Shown: positions 34,723-46,533 of the stretch, piece by piece | Layout: every line of letters begins with the position of its first letter | How positions within the stretch are numbered: the stretch's first letter is position 1 | NCBI GenBank assembly: GCA_028554795.2 | Contig: CM068830.1 | Location: 48,808,227-48,872,226, forward strand | Direction: 5' to 3' | From: Sinohyriopsis cumingii | Taxonomy: Eukaryota; Mollusca; Bivalvia; Unionida; Unionidae | DNA length: 64,000 bases | Made by a program: the position numbers and the translations under genes | The notes under the pieces: model-generated | Databases searched by the model: none | Told to the model about the DNA's origin: nothing | The model's input: the letters and a program-made list of their open reading frames with translations, nothing else

Positions 34723-34797
34723 CCTGCCAGTGTAATGGTCATAGCAGTTGTACCAACAAACCAGACGAATGTGATGCCTGCCAGAACTTGACTGAAG
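34723..34797 (+). CDS. ATRN-like: Attractin exon E: laminin-EGF module 1, first half
   Basis: 75 bp, acceptor 'tatattacag', donor 'GAAG|GTAATA', phases 1 and 1. Encodes ACQCNGHSSCTNKPDECDAC, the CxCNGHxxxC start of a laminin-type EGF domain, then QNLTEG with a possible N-glycosylation site (NLT). Laminin-EGF modules form a rigid rod next to the membrane. The module continues in the exon at 36960. Confidence 0.95.
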
Positions 34798-35199
34798 GTA
34801 ATACTCATCCAATAAGTGATCAATATAAATCAATCATTGTTTGTTTAACTGCCCATAAGACCAAGCTGGGCCTATAGTGACCAAGCTTGGCCTTTCACCC
34901 AACCTAGAGAAATCAGAGCCTGTCCCATCTCAGGATTTTGAATGCATGGGGATGGGGATGAATTTTGTTACATACAGTGGATTGGTCTGCATCCTGTGGG
35001 ATCCTGTCCCAGCTGGAGGTACTGAATGCCAAGACCTGGTTGTTGGGTTGCCTATACTTGTCTCTTCTAGGGACCTAGATCTGTGGTGGACCTTAGGAAG
35101 GCTGCACTTGTGCTCCATTCCAGTTTCTCCTTTAGGCAGACTGGAAACCAGTGGTGTTTTAGCCATCTCCAAAATCTTGTTATTGCAACTCCTTTTAAA

Positions 35200-36350
35200 A
35201 AGAACATCATAGCATGGAGTTTTGCACCAGAAGACCTTTTTTCTAAATGAAAATGATTGCACTTTGAGATCCAGTATGGCCATTGTATTGGCTCTCTTGA
35301 AAATCATATCACCATTACTCATCATGAGTAGATGGTTATATCAGCATGGGGGTTTTTATTACATGATTTTTTTAATATCCAGTAGGTTCAAAATGAAAAT
35401 GGCATGGCTCTGATGTCCAATATGGCCACCATGGCAGACATGTTGTAAAACTTGTATGGAAAATCATATCAGCATGAGGTTATCACCAGATGACTTCTTA
35501 TGATATCTTGTTAGTCTTAAACAAAATGGTGCTACCCAGACATCCTTATATGGCCATCTTGAAAATCGTGTAGTCACGACTACACTTTAATGGATGGTCA
35601 TATCAGCATTGGTTTTTCGCTACAAGACTTCTATGATGTCTAGTTAGTTTTAAATAAAAATGGTGCAAATCTAATATAATATGAGTTGGCATCTTACAAC
35701 TTTCAGCACGTCTCCTCCTAGATGAAAGGTCATATCTGTTTTTCACTTTTACGAAGAGACTTCTTTTGAAGTCGGGTTAATACTTAAAGAAAATGGCGCC
35801 AGTATGAAATCCAGTTAGGTCACCATAGCTGCCATCTTGAAAATTTTATTGTTGCTACCTAAACTGAAAGTTACATCAGCATGTGTTTCTTTTGTCAGAA
35901 GGCTGTTTATGATATCTAGGCGGTCCTGAACAATGATTGTACTCTGCCAATCGGACTTCAAATATGGCTGCTATAGTGAACATATTGTTCCTCTTTGAAA
36001 GGTAATGTCATCATGGGGTTTTCACCAAAAGTCTGAGGGCCCTGAGTGGTCTAAAGCGCTCTCCGTTATGGATCACTGCCATCTCACCTCTGTCTGCGCC
36101 AGTTCAAGTCTCGGATTCAGCCAATGTGGATATGTGAGAAAGCTTGCCAGTAGCTTCTCGTGGGTCGGTGGTTCTTTTCAGGGTTTTCATGGTTTCTTCC
36201 TCTACCATTAATACTGGCCGCCGTGTATAGCCTATCATGTGCTGAAAAATGGCGTTAAACCCCACAAAAACAACAATCACCAAAAGTCTTCTTATGGTGT
36301 CTACTTTATCCTAAATGAAAATGGTGCCAATCTTTTATGCATTCTAGTTA
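35200..36350 (+). repeat. Tandem cluster of a dispersed ~150-bp repeat
   Basis: Each unit carries 'atggccaccatgg(c)agccatcttgaaaatc', then 'tcatatcagcatgggg-tttt-cac', then 'agacttcttatgatgtctagtt(a/g)gt' and 'aaaatgaaaatggtgc'. Diverged copies recur at about 40100-40600, 48930-49100, 51404-51830, 57600-57830 and 60710-60880. The family is unidentified and has no coding capacity. SINE-A copy 3 is inserted in it. Confidence 0.75.
36035..36276 (+). mobile_element. SINE-A copy 3
   Basis: Body 'gggccctgagtggtctaaag' to 'ggcgttaaaccccacaaaaa'. It is bounded by a 13-bp target duplication TCACCAAAAGTCT (36022-36034 and 36277-36289). Confidence 0.95.
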
Positions 36351-36424
36351 TCACAATATTCATACAATAGATTAACCTCAGTGATAATATTATTACTATC
36401 CAAAATAAAATGCTGGCTTGACAT

Positions 36425-36665
36425 AGAGGGGTCATATTTATCTTGAGTACTGTTACATTTATCTCCATGTCTTGAGTAGTGTTACATTTATCTCCATATC
36501 TTGAGTACTATTACATTTGTCCATATCTTGAGTACTGTTACATTTATCTACATATTTTGAGTACTATTACATTTTCCATATCTTGAGTACTGCTATTTTT
36601 TTTACATATCTTGAGTACTGTTACATTTATCACCATATCTTGAGTACTGTTACATTTTTAAATTT
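36425..36665. repeat. Minisatellite, unit about 30 bp
   Basis: About eight copies of 'tcttgagtactgttacattt' plus 'atctccata', with small indels. Confidence 0.9.
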
Positions 36666-36959
36666 TTTGAGTTCTAATATTTACAGTAATGAAACTTGAT
36701 GGATGCATTCATTTTGAGTTCAGTTAACCAAAGTCAGAAGTGGATGACAGTTTCCTACTTTTTATGTTTAAGTGACTATGGTTTTGAGGCTTTTTGAAAA
36801 CAGAAGCTGAGACAATTCTTATTAAGTTCTTCATCACCTGAGATTTCTAGTTTATATTAGCAGGGTTATTGTATATACATGTATATTTGTGTGTATACAT
36901 GGCATTTGCATGTTAAAATGGTAAAATAGTAACAGTATGATATTCCTGTCTGGTTTCAG

Positions 36960-37025
36960 GTGATCACTGCCACTTGTGTCAAAATGGTTACTATGGAAAT
37001 CCTAAAAATGGTGGAAACTGTACAG
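36960..37025 (+). CDS. ATRN-like: Attractin exon F: laminin-EGF module 1, second half
   Basis: 66 bp, acceptor 'tggtttcag', donor 'ACAG|GTAAGT', phases 1 and 1. Encodes GDHCHLCQNGYYGNPKNGGN plus CT, the C-x2-C-x-x-GYYGxPxxGGxC ending typical of laminin-EGF domains. It joins exons E and G with no frame change. Confidence 0.95.
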
Positions 37026-37244
37026 GTAAGTTTGAAGAAATTTTTTTGAAGATTTTTCACTTTTACAATATTTTTGTTGAATAGCCATTTGTTTTTAACT
37101 CTTCATTTTGAATGTCATCTTTAGGTAGGCATGACATGAAGATTAAAGTGAAGATTATGTTCCTTGATTCACTCGTTGGCCTTTCCAACTTATGAAATTG
37201 TTTTATTTAAAATAATTGTAGAAATGTATGTTATGATGTAGATA

Positions 37245-39254
37245 CAGTGTGACCCCGCTATAACACTGTAGTTGGGAGCCATAAAATCTGACCACGTTAT
37301 ATACTGAACCGTGTTATATGCAACCAAGTCAGTTAGCTGAAGAAAATGCCCCCCCCTCAAAAAAATTATGTGGGGGGGGTAATAAATGCGGGCGGTAAAA
37401 TACGTGCTTCGTCGGCACAGTTACCATCTTGAATTAATGCATATTAAATGAGAAATATACCTGTAGTGAAAACAGAGAAGACATAATATAATAGTTTACT
37501 TTATTTAGATAACCATGAATTTGTACATATACGTGAATCCTGTTTATATATCAATGTCTAATGTATAGCATGATGTATAGCATAATGTATATCAACTCCA
37601 TGTACTCACCTGCGAACCTCATCATATACATTGAATCCACAGTACAAGTGATTCCATTGAAAATATGCACACACAGCTTTAAAATATTCATTAATTTTGT
37701 AACAGGTCATAGTCATATTGGTCTGAATTCAGTGGAAAAACAGCAAAATCATGTAATGAATGACGAAGCACATTTACTTTAAAGTACTTTCCAAGTCGGT
37801 AAAAGTTAGTTTGTGTTTTAAGCCACTGTTGGCATAAACTTTTTCCCTACAAAAAGTAAATTTTCACATCACAGTTAATGTGTTCCAGTCATGTTGGAAA
37901 ATGCAAAAATCCATCAGATTCCATCACTTTTATTTAAGTTTGGTACTGACTTCCTTTGAAGAAAACTTCTTTGCTGTTATTGAAAGATTGTAGTCAGCTT
38001 TCTTTGATGAAGGGTGCATGCGCTTTTGAAGTCGCCGCTAAAGGACAGCTTTGGAGAACCAAACGAATGTCCATTTTTTATTGTGGCGGCAACATCAAAT
38101 AATTGTATTGCATGATTGACACCGGTATTTTTTCCATTTGCTGAGTACATTTTCATAACAGTCGGTGCTTCAGAGGTAATCTGTTTCCTTTGAAATTTCA
38201 GCAAACTATTTTATCTGGGTACATTTTTAAAAAGGAATTGGCCATAGTTTAGACTATTCTAGTTACTGTCCCTCCATGCCTACTGAATAAACCAACAAGT
38301 AAGATGTTTTTTTGTGGGTTTTTTTTACATTTGTGGTAGCAGCGTGATGCTGCCTTCCACGCATGCGTCTGAAAATTAACAAAGGGTCAACGGACAATAG
38401 AGACGCAGGTGTTCTGATGACTGGGATTATTACAGAAAGCATGAGCGTTCTGAAAGATTTAATTCTGAGTGAAACGAAGAGGAATTTTACTTACCATCCA
38501 CATACAAATGCCACTCTTTGTAAATATATTAATTACTAGCGAGCAGCCAAAAATCCAATGAAAGATAGATTACGAGACAATGCCTCGTCTGGTTGATCTC
38601 CGTTACCAGAAATGTCCACAACAAAAAATCTGATATTTCACAACATTCAGAACTCATGCTAGATGTCAGGATAAGCGGATTATGATATAACAATGCACTG
38701 TTTAGATGGTTTGTCAGTATAGACAAAGAATTTGTTTATGTAACAATAGATAAATTTCAGTGCATTTTATATCCAGTTTGCGGCTTCCTTTCATGGGGCC
38801 TCTGAATTTCTGCACTCCAAACCAATGGTTGTATATAAAAGTTTAAAGAGCCAACAATGTCGCCAACAAATAAAAAAAGTCACATGGTATGTTTTGCAGC
38901 CAATAAGGAAAAACAATCCAAGTTTGCGACATTGGCGAAGACCTACGCGATCCCAAAATAAACTTTTTATGCGTTTTTTCTTCTTCTTACTTTTAAAAAG
39001 AAAAAAAAAATACTTTTTCGTGTACTAGAAAAATACATATAAAATTTCAGGAGCCAAGCCACGATCGTCTTGCATCATTCATACGCAATCTCTTCCCAAA
39101 ATGATAAGCAACTTTTTACGTTTTTTTGTACTTTTTTATGACTTTTCTTGTACACAAGAAAAATACATGTATATGAAATTTCGGGAGCCACGCCACAACC
39201 ACGTTATATCCAAATTCGCGTTATAACGGAGCGCACTATAGCAGGGTCACACTG
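37245..39254. mobile_element. TA-flanked TIR element (pogo/Tigger-like, element 3)
   Basis: About 19-bp terminal inverted repeats CAGTGTGACCCCGCTATA (left) and the complement of TATAGCAGGGTCACACTG (right), flanked by TA on both sides (37243-37244, 39255-39256). Sub-terminal 'gttatata' and 'gcgttataacgg' motifs resemble Tigger-type ends. Only short frames remain, for example 38204-37977 on the minus strand, which is similar in sequence to 61470-61700. No DDE motif was recognised, so it is a decayed or non-autonomous copy. Confidence 0.8.
37977..38204 (-). pseudogene. Unassigned frame inside TIR element 3
   Basis: 75 codons with no named motif. DNA from this part is repeated in diverged form at 61470-61700, including 'ggcggcaacatcaaataatt'. 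The shared presence suggests it belongs to the element's former coding region. The function is unknown. Confidence 0.35.
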
Positions 39255-40099
39255 TATATGCACATAAAATAATTGTAGAAATGTATGTTATGATCCAGAT
39301 ATATGCACATAAAGTAATTATAGAAATGCACATTATGATCCAGATATATGCACATAAAATAATTATAGAAATGTATGTTATGATCCAGATATATGCACAT
39401 AAAATAATTATAGAAATGCATGTTATGATCCAGATATATGCACATAAAATAATTATAGAAATGCATGTTATGATCCAGATATATGCACATAAAATAATTA
39501 TAGAAATGCATGTTATGATCCAGATATATGCACATAAAATAATTATAGAAATGCATGTTATGATCCAGATATATGCACATAAAATAATTATAGAAATGCA
39601 TGTTATGATCCAGATATATGCACATAAAATAATTATAGAAATGCATGTTATGATCCAGATATATGCACATAAAAGAATTATAGAAATGCACGTTATGATC
39701 CAGATATATCAGTGCCCTTAAATCTGATAGCTTTCTGAACATGTTTGTCTCACCTGTATAATCATGGTAAGACTTAACATTTTTAGCTGTACTGGTCATA
39801 GACTTGAAGAGTCTCTAGAATGACTTGTTGTCTGACAACCATTATCCGACATCCAACTTCCATCTGTCCTTGAGAACAAGTTTTTTTATCACTATCCCTT
39901 CTCCCTTTAAACACACATTCATCCCAAAGTCTAGTTCGATAGTGTCCAACCCACAGGTAACATGTATCTTGTGTGGCTCGTGGAGATGCATTTTGAAAAT
40001 ATGCATTTTAATTATTATACATAATTAGTGTTAAAGAACTGTTCTTGTTCATATGGCCTAAAAGCTTAAGCATTTGGTCTGTTTTGGCCCACAGCCAAA

Positions 40100-40600
40100 C
40101 AAAGGTTGGATACCCCTGATCTAGTTGTTTCCAAATGAAAGTAGTGCTGCTCAAATGTCAAGTATAACCATCTTGAAAATCTTGTTATCACTACTTAACA
40201 AGAATGGATGGTCATAACAGCATGGGTTTTCACTGAAAGATTTACATTGTCTGGTTGGTCCAAAATGAAAATGGTGCCGATATCAAATATGACCACCACA
40301 GTATCCATCTTGAAAATATTGCTATTGCTACTCACTCCTTCAGAATGGAAAGTTATGTCCACATGGGGTTGTAACCAGAAGATATGGTGTCTGATTTGTC
40401 TTAAATAAAAATTGTACTGATCTGTTATCCAGTAATGACACCTTCTGCCATCTTGTACAACTTGTCATGACTTCTGAGTTAGAAGACATCTTATGATGTC
40501 TAGTTTTTATTGAAGAAAATATGGTACTGGTCTGATAGCTAGTATGGCCATCATGACAGCCATATCGTTACTAGGGCAAATTAACAGAAGTTGGTCAGGT
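40100..40600 (+). repeat. Diverged copies of the ~150-bp dispersed repeat
   Basis: Shows 'ataaccatcttgaaaatctt', 'tggtcataacagcatgggtt' and 'gaccaccacagtatccatct', the same marks as the cluster at 35.2 kb. Confidence 0.65.
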
Positions 40601-42071
40601 TCTCAGCAATGGGAAGCATGTTTTCTAACAAGATTCCCATGAGTTGTATACATGCTGCATGTAGGGGCAAGGCTTTGTGCTATGTGTTGTGTTAGACAAA
40701 AGACATTGGATCAACAGTAGCTGAGGTTACTTTAGGTCTGCAAGTTTATTGATGGTGGGGACAATGCCATCAACTTGTGCATCAATTAAAAACAGTCTTC
40801 AAGTGAAACATTTCTCACCATGTACCTGAAGTTGCTGAAACAAGAAGATGGATTGCAGAATACGTTAGTATTTTTTATTCAGTAAAAATTGATGAAACAA
40901 TGCCACTGAATTGGAACCAAATTTTAGATCACCAAGATCTGAAAACTGCTGAAAATATCATTTTGCATTTGATCTTAATTGTGAACTCCCCACCATCAGC
41001 ATAGCTAGGAACTTATAGAGCTATGGTAACCTCAGCTAGATCAGTGAGTTGAAGTGCTCTGAAGTCCCATGACAAGAGTGAAAAACATAAAAAGAATGAA
41101 ATACTGACAGTAAGAATGAATTTAGAATATTTTTGCTTAAACTTTAAAAAGTCTAGGAGTCCGAAATTCTTGCAAATGAGATTGCTAACTTGAGATCGGA
41201 TGTAGATGTGATGACTGTACCTCATTCCCCATGACTCAAAGTTTGTTTAACTTCAGTGTCATCTGCTATGACTTGTTTTACTAAAATATTTTTAAAATTA
41301 AAAACTTATTTCTTCAATTTTGTGGACTCTGCATACCATAATGAGCATTCTTCCAAAGTTTTTATGCAGCAAATTAGAGTATTTGAAAACTATTTTCCTC
41401 GAAAAGTGCTTTGAATAAGCATCTGTATGATAAATGAATGATCATGTTTCATTCAACACATATGACAACCCAGTTTGAATAGTTTAAAAATTACATTGTA
41501 TTTTTTATTAATGTGCAGAAATCTTGTGCACAAATAGCTAAACTCATATAATGTGTCACAAAAAGAGATGATGGCTTTTTAGGGCAGAAATAATGTCTTT
41601 ATGTTTGAAATTCAGCTATTTGAAATCTTCTAAAGGTTAGGTTGTTTTTCTGATACAGTTGTCAGATAAATTTGTTTTCAAAATATACCTTATTGTAAAC
41701 TTTACTTTAGGGATCATATAATATTGTTTTCTAATTTTAATTTTTTTCAATACTCTTTGGAAAATAATACGTAAAAGTTTTTGATTGAAATAAAGTTTTC
41801 CTGCAAAGGAATACAAGAATAGTTAAATTCTTTGCTTCAGTTTCTTCGTGAATACCAAGTTTAAAAAAATCAACATATTTTGGTTGACATTCCAACAGTT
41901 TTGATGCCAGTCATGTCATTTTAAACTGTGTTTACTCTGTTAGTATTCCCAAAACATGTACTGCCTGAATATTTATGAACAGTAGGTCTCTGTTTCTTTA
42001 TATTGCTTCATAAAATTGCGCATTTGACATTCATTTTCTTATTTCACTTGATTTCTAATGTTTTTTTCCAG

Positions 42072-42165
42072 AATGTTTCTGCAATGGACAAGCAGAAACA
42101 TGTGACAGACTGACTGGAAAATGTTTTTGTAGAACAAGAGGAGTGATTGGAGACAGATGTGAAAA
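42072..42165 (+). CDS. ATRN-like: Attractin exon G: laminin-EGF module 2, first part
   Basis: 94 bp, acceptor 'tttttccag', donor 'GAAAA|GTTAGT', entering in phase 1 and leaving in phase 2. Encodes ECFCNGQAETCDRLTGKCFC then RTRGVIGDRCE, the second laminin-EGF module of attractins with its CNG, TGKCFC and GxxGDRC marks. The next exon supplies the final cysteine pair. Confidence 0.95.
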
Positions 42166-42655
42166 GTTAGTGGGGTTTTTTAAAATTCTTGCCATTTGGT
42201 CCATTACTTCCAATCTTCAGCTATTATCCAAATATTAGAAGTTTGAATAGGATAATAATAATAATAATAATGAGGAATTTGTATCACACCTAATCTTTAG
42301 AAGCTCTAAGCGCTTTACGACATTAGACAACATCTATAAGATAAAAACCATATAATGATATGATTACAAAAACAAACACCATGAAATTAGAAAACATAAA
42401 AAAAACATGCTGAGAATATTTAAGGTAGGAAACATTATTAGGTCTTTAAGTTTGTTCTTGCAGTCGAAATAAGTGAGTTTTGAGAGCACTCTTGAATGGG
42501 ATCACTGTGTCTTTGTGTCTAAGTTCAGTGGGCAATTCATTCCACGTTGCTGGGCCCTGGTATGCAAAAGAATGCTGTCCATATGACTTTGTTTTCATAG
42601 TGGGAATAATGAGTATACAATTGTCAGAAGAGGAGCGTGAGTATCTTGCTGGTGT

Positions 42656-43603
42656 CTACACATGGGTGAGGTCGGATAGGTATGTTGGACTAGAGTCAGA
42701 CATTGAAACATAGTACAGAGAACAAATTTTGTGTTTGATTCTGGATCGAATGGATAGCCAGTGTAGGGTACAGAGCGGCGGGGAGGTGTGCTCTGAACGT
42801 GGTACTCTTAAGTATGATCCAAGAGCTGTGTTTTGAACTTTTTGAAGTTTCTGGAGTAGATATTGAGATGAACCAGACAGAATTGAGTTACAATAGTCCA
42901 ATCTTGAAAGTACTAATGAACACACAAGTGTTTTAGTGGCATCAGCTGAAAGATATTTGCGAATTGAGCTGATGCGTCTCAGCTCAAGATATGCAGCCTT
43001 GCATATGTTCATGACATGTTGGTGCAATGTGAGAGTACTGTCCAGAGTAACACCTAGGTTTCATACTGATTGTGTGAATTTAATGTTGGTGTTGATATTT
43101 ATTGTTTGAGGTAAAGGATGTGATTGAGAAATTCTTTGTGTTGTGATCAGAATAGCCTCAGTTTTATCATCATTCATCTGCAGCTTGTTACATGTCATCC
43201 ATGATTTCACATCAGAAATGCACCTTTCTACACCCTGGATGGTAGCATCAACTTCATTTGGGTGGCTAGACTTGTATATTTGGGTGTCATCGGCATACAA
43301 TTGGTGAGACACTGGATGATGATCTATGACACTTGAGAGCGACTCAGTGTATAGAACGAAGAGAACAGGTCCAAGAACAGACCCCTGTGGAACACCACAA
43401 CATAGATCAACTGGGCTGGAGTGTATTCCATTTGCACATACAATTTGTATCCTGTTGACCAAGTAGGACTTGAACCACAGTAAGGCTGTATCATGAATTC
43501 CAAATACATGCTGGAGACAGTGAAGTAATATATCATGGTCTATTGTGTCAGATGCTGCAGACAAATCAAGGAGGGTGAGGACTGTAATATTTCCGCTATC
43601 CAA
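42656..43603 (-). pseudogene. LINE reverse transcriptase and C-terminus
   Basis: Frame 43603-43061 contains the first catalytic Asp in LLDLSAASDTIDHD, the CGVPQGSVLGPVLF block at 69-82 and the catalytic YADD at 103-106. Frame 43027-42656 contains the thumb/C-terminal segment (SRLDYCNSILSG, QKVQNTA, LHWLSIRSRI) characteristic of CR1/L2/Rex1-type enzymes. A frameshift lies between them near 43050. The enzyme would nick-prime reverse transcription of its own RNA. It is now a pseudogene. Confidence 0.9.
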
Positions 43604-43980
43604 CGCAGAGAGAATGTCATTAACTACTTTTAGAAGAGTAGTTTCAGTACTGTGGCAAGAGCAATATGCAGATTGTACATTGCTAAAAAGACTATTTGAA
43701 TTCGGATGAGATACAAGCTGGGATAGAACAACCTTTTCTAAGTTTTTTTATATGAATGGGAGATTAGAAACTGGGTGGTAGTTTTTTAAATCGTTATGGT
43801 CTAGTGTTGGTTTCTTCAGCAGAGGCTTTACAATGGCAGTTTTGAAAAATGATGGGAATTCCCAGGATGAGAGAGAGGTATTAATAACATCAGTTAGTGA
43901 AGGCAATACTGGATCTTAGCATTCAAGCAGCAGTGATGTTGGAATTGGATCCAGTTCACATGACTTTGGTGCACTCTTCA

Positions 43981-44583
43981 TCAGGATTGTATGTACGAAA
44001 TCCATAGAGAAGGTTCAAATGCTGCTAATGGTTGCCACTCAAATTCTGTATCCCAACTGTATGGTGACGATGAGTCAGTTGAAATTGTGGTGTCAAGCTT
44101 ATCTCTAATGGTTTGTACTTTGTCACGGAAGAAATTTGCAAAACTGTCTGGAAGGTCGACTGGAGAGAAGGTAGTTGGAAGTGGTGTAGATCTGTTCCTT
44201 GACATTAGCTTGTTAGTAATCTCGAAGAGCTCTTTGCAGCTGGAACTTTCCACGATCTTAGTTGTGTAGTGGGCTGATTTTGCTGCATGGACTATATTTG
44301 TGACATTCTTCTTAGCGGCTTCATAGATTTGCTTATGAATAGTGAGTCTGGTGGAAAGCCAAAGCCTCTTAGCTTTACGGCTGTCTCTTTTAGCAGTGCA
44401 AAGCTGGTCCCTAAGACTGCTATACCATGGAGAACACTTTTGAATTGATACTCTGCACTTGGTAGCTGGGGCATGTTTGTCGAGCAATGAACGCAGGCAG
44501 TTATCGAGTTCTTCTGCTGTAGGAGGTAAGCAAGTTGTTGGGTTTGCTTGGATGTCATGCATTAGTTTGGTTCTATTTATCAT
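43981..44583 (-). pseudogene. LINE linker between endonuclease and reverse transcriptase
   Basis: A 200-codon frame with the conserved features of this linker in CR1/L2 proteins: LLDKHAPATKCRVS, PWYSSLRDQL, RDSRKAKRLW and FANFFRDKVQTIRDKL. It continues from the endonuclease frame after a break near 44583 and leads to the reverse transcriptase after a damaged stretch (43610-43980). Confidence 0.85.
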
Positions 44584-45320
44584 ATGGAGGTTTCTCTTAG
44601 TAGCAGATAAAGGTGGAGGGTTAGGACTGATACGTCAAGATGGCATATAATGCCGAGGTGATCTGATGCAAGGTCATGGGATACCAAGGAGGACTGTAGA
44701 ATGTTATCATCAGGTCTAAGAAGAATCCAGTCTAAAATGTGGCCATGTTTATGGGTGGGTTGGTTAACTGACTGTTTGAGGTTGAAAACGTTAATGGATT
44801 CTATGAGTTTTGATGTGTTTGGGTTTCCGGGACAGTCAGAGTGAAAGTTGAAATCTCCAAGAATAATCAGGTTGCCACCTATCAAATTTCCATACTCCAG
44901 GAGATTCAGAAACTGCTCCAAAAAGAGAGATTCAGCCAGCTTTTTTTTTCTACTAGGAGGAGGGCGGTATAGGCAGAAAAAATGGACTGACCTTTGCTCC
45001 ATTGTGAGTGTGGTTTGGACAAGTTCAAACGATGTGTGGTCGAAATTGAATGTTGTGGTGTGGTTAAGACGTTTGATCATGGAGTTCTTTGTGATGACAG
45101 CAATTCCACCTCCGCGAGAGTTACTGGGGAATGACTTGATGGAGTAACCAGTGGATGTTAGATCCACACACTTGGGCTCATTGCCTGATGTTTTTAGCCA
45201 TGTTTCTGTCAGGAAAAAGACATCAATATTCTGGTTGTTGATAAATTTACTATTTCTGTGCGCTTTTCCGGAGGTCCTACTGACTGGGCATTGAATAATG
45301 CAATACGCAGAGGTATCTCT
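44580..45320 (-). pseudogene. LINE AP-type endonuclease
   Basis: The best frame, 45167-44580, shows SRGGGIAVITKNS, FFCLYRPPPS, the metal/catalytic LIILGDFNFH and the terminal ASDHLGI (SDH) motif. The N-terminal strand (ALFNAQSVG, related to the usual N-A-R/Q-S-V) lies upstream around 45280 in a broken frame. The enzyme cuts the target DNA that primes reverse transcription. Confidence 0.9.
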
Positions 45321-46480
45321 TAGATAGTTGACACAAAGGTTGACGAATTAATAGGGATTTGAATTAGGTTATCTAATTTAATGGTCAATTTTTTTTTTTT
45401 TAATTGTTGAGCTGAAATAAAGGAGATAACTGGAATTTTTCCTGTTCTACGACGGCCAGCTTTGAAACAACGTTTCTTTTTTCGCTTCTGTTTACATTTA
45501 GGTAATGATGAATGTAGTCCCATTTCGTTTAGTCTAGAGCACAATGTAGTGTGGAGAGCCAAGGAGAGATCATTTAAAGCAATTAATGAGGGTCCATCAT
45601 AGCATAAATGGCTCAACTGGCGAGTATCACGTGATGGCAGTTTGTTCAAAAACAGTGGAGCAAGACAGTAATTGTTCTAATTTCCAAAACAAGGAGATGA
45701 AGAAACACATACGAATTGAACAGCCAATGCATAATGAACACAATAACGTAGATGAAGACAGGCAACAAGCACAAAGCAACAAGCACAAATATCATGAAAA
45801 CGGCACAAAAAAACGGAACAGCTGCTTCAAGCCAGTTAAGCGATAGCGGCCATCTTGTTTATATAGGATGCATTTTATTTTTCTATTTAGATGTTTTTAT
45901 AACATTTTCAAGTTCATAGTTATCAATGTGAGCCTGGAAATGATGACACTGATATAAAAGTCACTAATATTTATTTTTCAGTTTAATCGATAGTGGATAA
46001 AATATCTCTTGATAGGGACAATTGCATATTTAATGCAGATTGTAATACAGTGAAACCTAACTATTCATGACATTCCTTTGTCCTTTAGAAGCTGTAGGTT
46101 CTACCTCCTTCAAATTTCTATCAGTTTATTGATGGGCTTGTATGTGATTGTTATATTACCTAGAAATAAGAAATCACTCAGTTTTTGAAAAATAAAAGTT
46201 TGGAAATATTCATCTAAATTTCATATTAAATAAAAAGACTAAGTTACAATCATCTGTCTTTTAATGGTTTAGCAACTAAAGTTTTTAAATTTTGTATTTT
46301 TAATATGGATCAGTGTCTTCTGTCCATCTTAGACTGATGACCTCCTTTGTCAAAGATAATTATTTACAGATTTTAAAAAGGGTTTCAAAAATAACTATTT
46401 TGAAACTCTTCCTCCATATAAAGATTTTCTTTAATGTAGATTGCATTTTAAACTAAAATGTTTGCATTCTCTGTTATCAG

Positions 46481-46533
46481 GTGTGACTCACCCAACAGTT
46501 ATAATGGGGATCCACTCTCAGGAACATGTTATT
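46481..46533 (+). CDS. ATRN-like: Attractin exon H: end of laminin-EGF module 2
   Basis: 53 bp, acceptor 'tctgttatcag', donor 'TATT|GTAAGT', entering in phase 2 and leaving in phase 1. Encodes KCDSPNSYNGDPLSGTCYY with residues completed by neighbours; the GDPLxGTCYY ending is a hallmark of the attractin family. The splice to exon I completes a tyrosine codon. Confidence 0.95.

Larger units (their letters stand above)
34798..36959 (+). other. Intron E-F
   Basis: Mainly the dispersed 150-bp repeat family in tandem (about 35200-36350), a SINE-A copy and a 30-bp minisatellite. The open frames at 34877-35413 lie in these repeats and unassigned sequence, with no family match. Confidence 0.7.
37211..39715 (+). 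repeat. 45-bp minisatellite interrupted by a transposon
   Basis: One unit lies left of the inserted element (37211-37244) and about ten lie to the right (39255-39715). The unit is 'aattatagaaatgcatgtta' then 'tgatccagatatatgcacat' then 'aaaat'. Because 45 is divisible by three, both strands show long open frames of 15-residue repeats; these are not genes. Confidence 0.95.
37026..42071 (+). other. Intron F-G
   Basis: Holds a pogo-like element (37245-39254) within a 45-bp minisatellite (37211-39715), then diverged ~150-bp repeats (about 40100-40600), then about 1.4 kb of AT-rich sequence with nothing recognised. Confidence 0.7.
42254..45862 (-). mobile_element. CR1/L2-type LINE, near full length, decayed
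   Basis: About 3.6 kb, antisense to the host gene, flanked by a 7-bp target duplication ATAGGAT (42247-42253 and 45863-45869). The 3' end carries 'gtaaagcgcttagagcttct' and a (TTA)n tail, as in many CR1/L2-type LINEs. It encodes an apurinic-type endonuclease followed by a reverse transcriptase. Several frameshifts and stops make it inactive. A separate ORF1 is not evident; the frame near the 5' end (45649-45320) ends in a basic KKKRCFKAGRRRTGKIPVI-like segment typical of the leader of these proteins. Confidence 0.9.
42166..46480 (+). other. Intron G-H, mostly a LINE
   Basis: The LINE occupies 42254-45862. The remaining 600 bp before exon H is AT-rich with no other feature. Confidence 0.8.

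Noticed and set aside
37211-39715. Regular repeats that might suggest a CRISPR array
   Set aside because: The repeats are contiguous with no unique spacers, in a eukaryotic intron, with no cas genes.
39236-39799. Open frames of 187 (minus) and 146 (plus) codons with 15-residue repeats
   Set aside because: They arise from the 45-bp minisatellite, whose unit length is divisible by three and lacks stops in these frames. No real protein features.
42480-42713. Plus-strand open frames over the LINE (also 43991-44269, 44848-45147)
   Set aside because: Shadows of the antisense LINE protein.
45586-45846. 86-codon plus-strand frame at the LINE 5' end
   Set aside because: Lies on the opposite strand of the LINE leader and has no similarity to known proteins.
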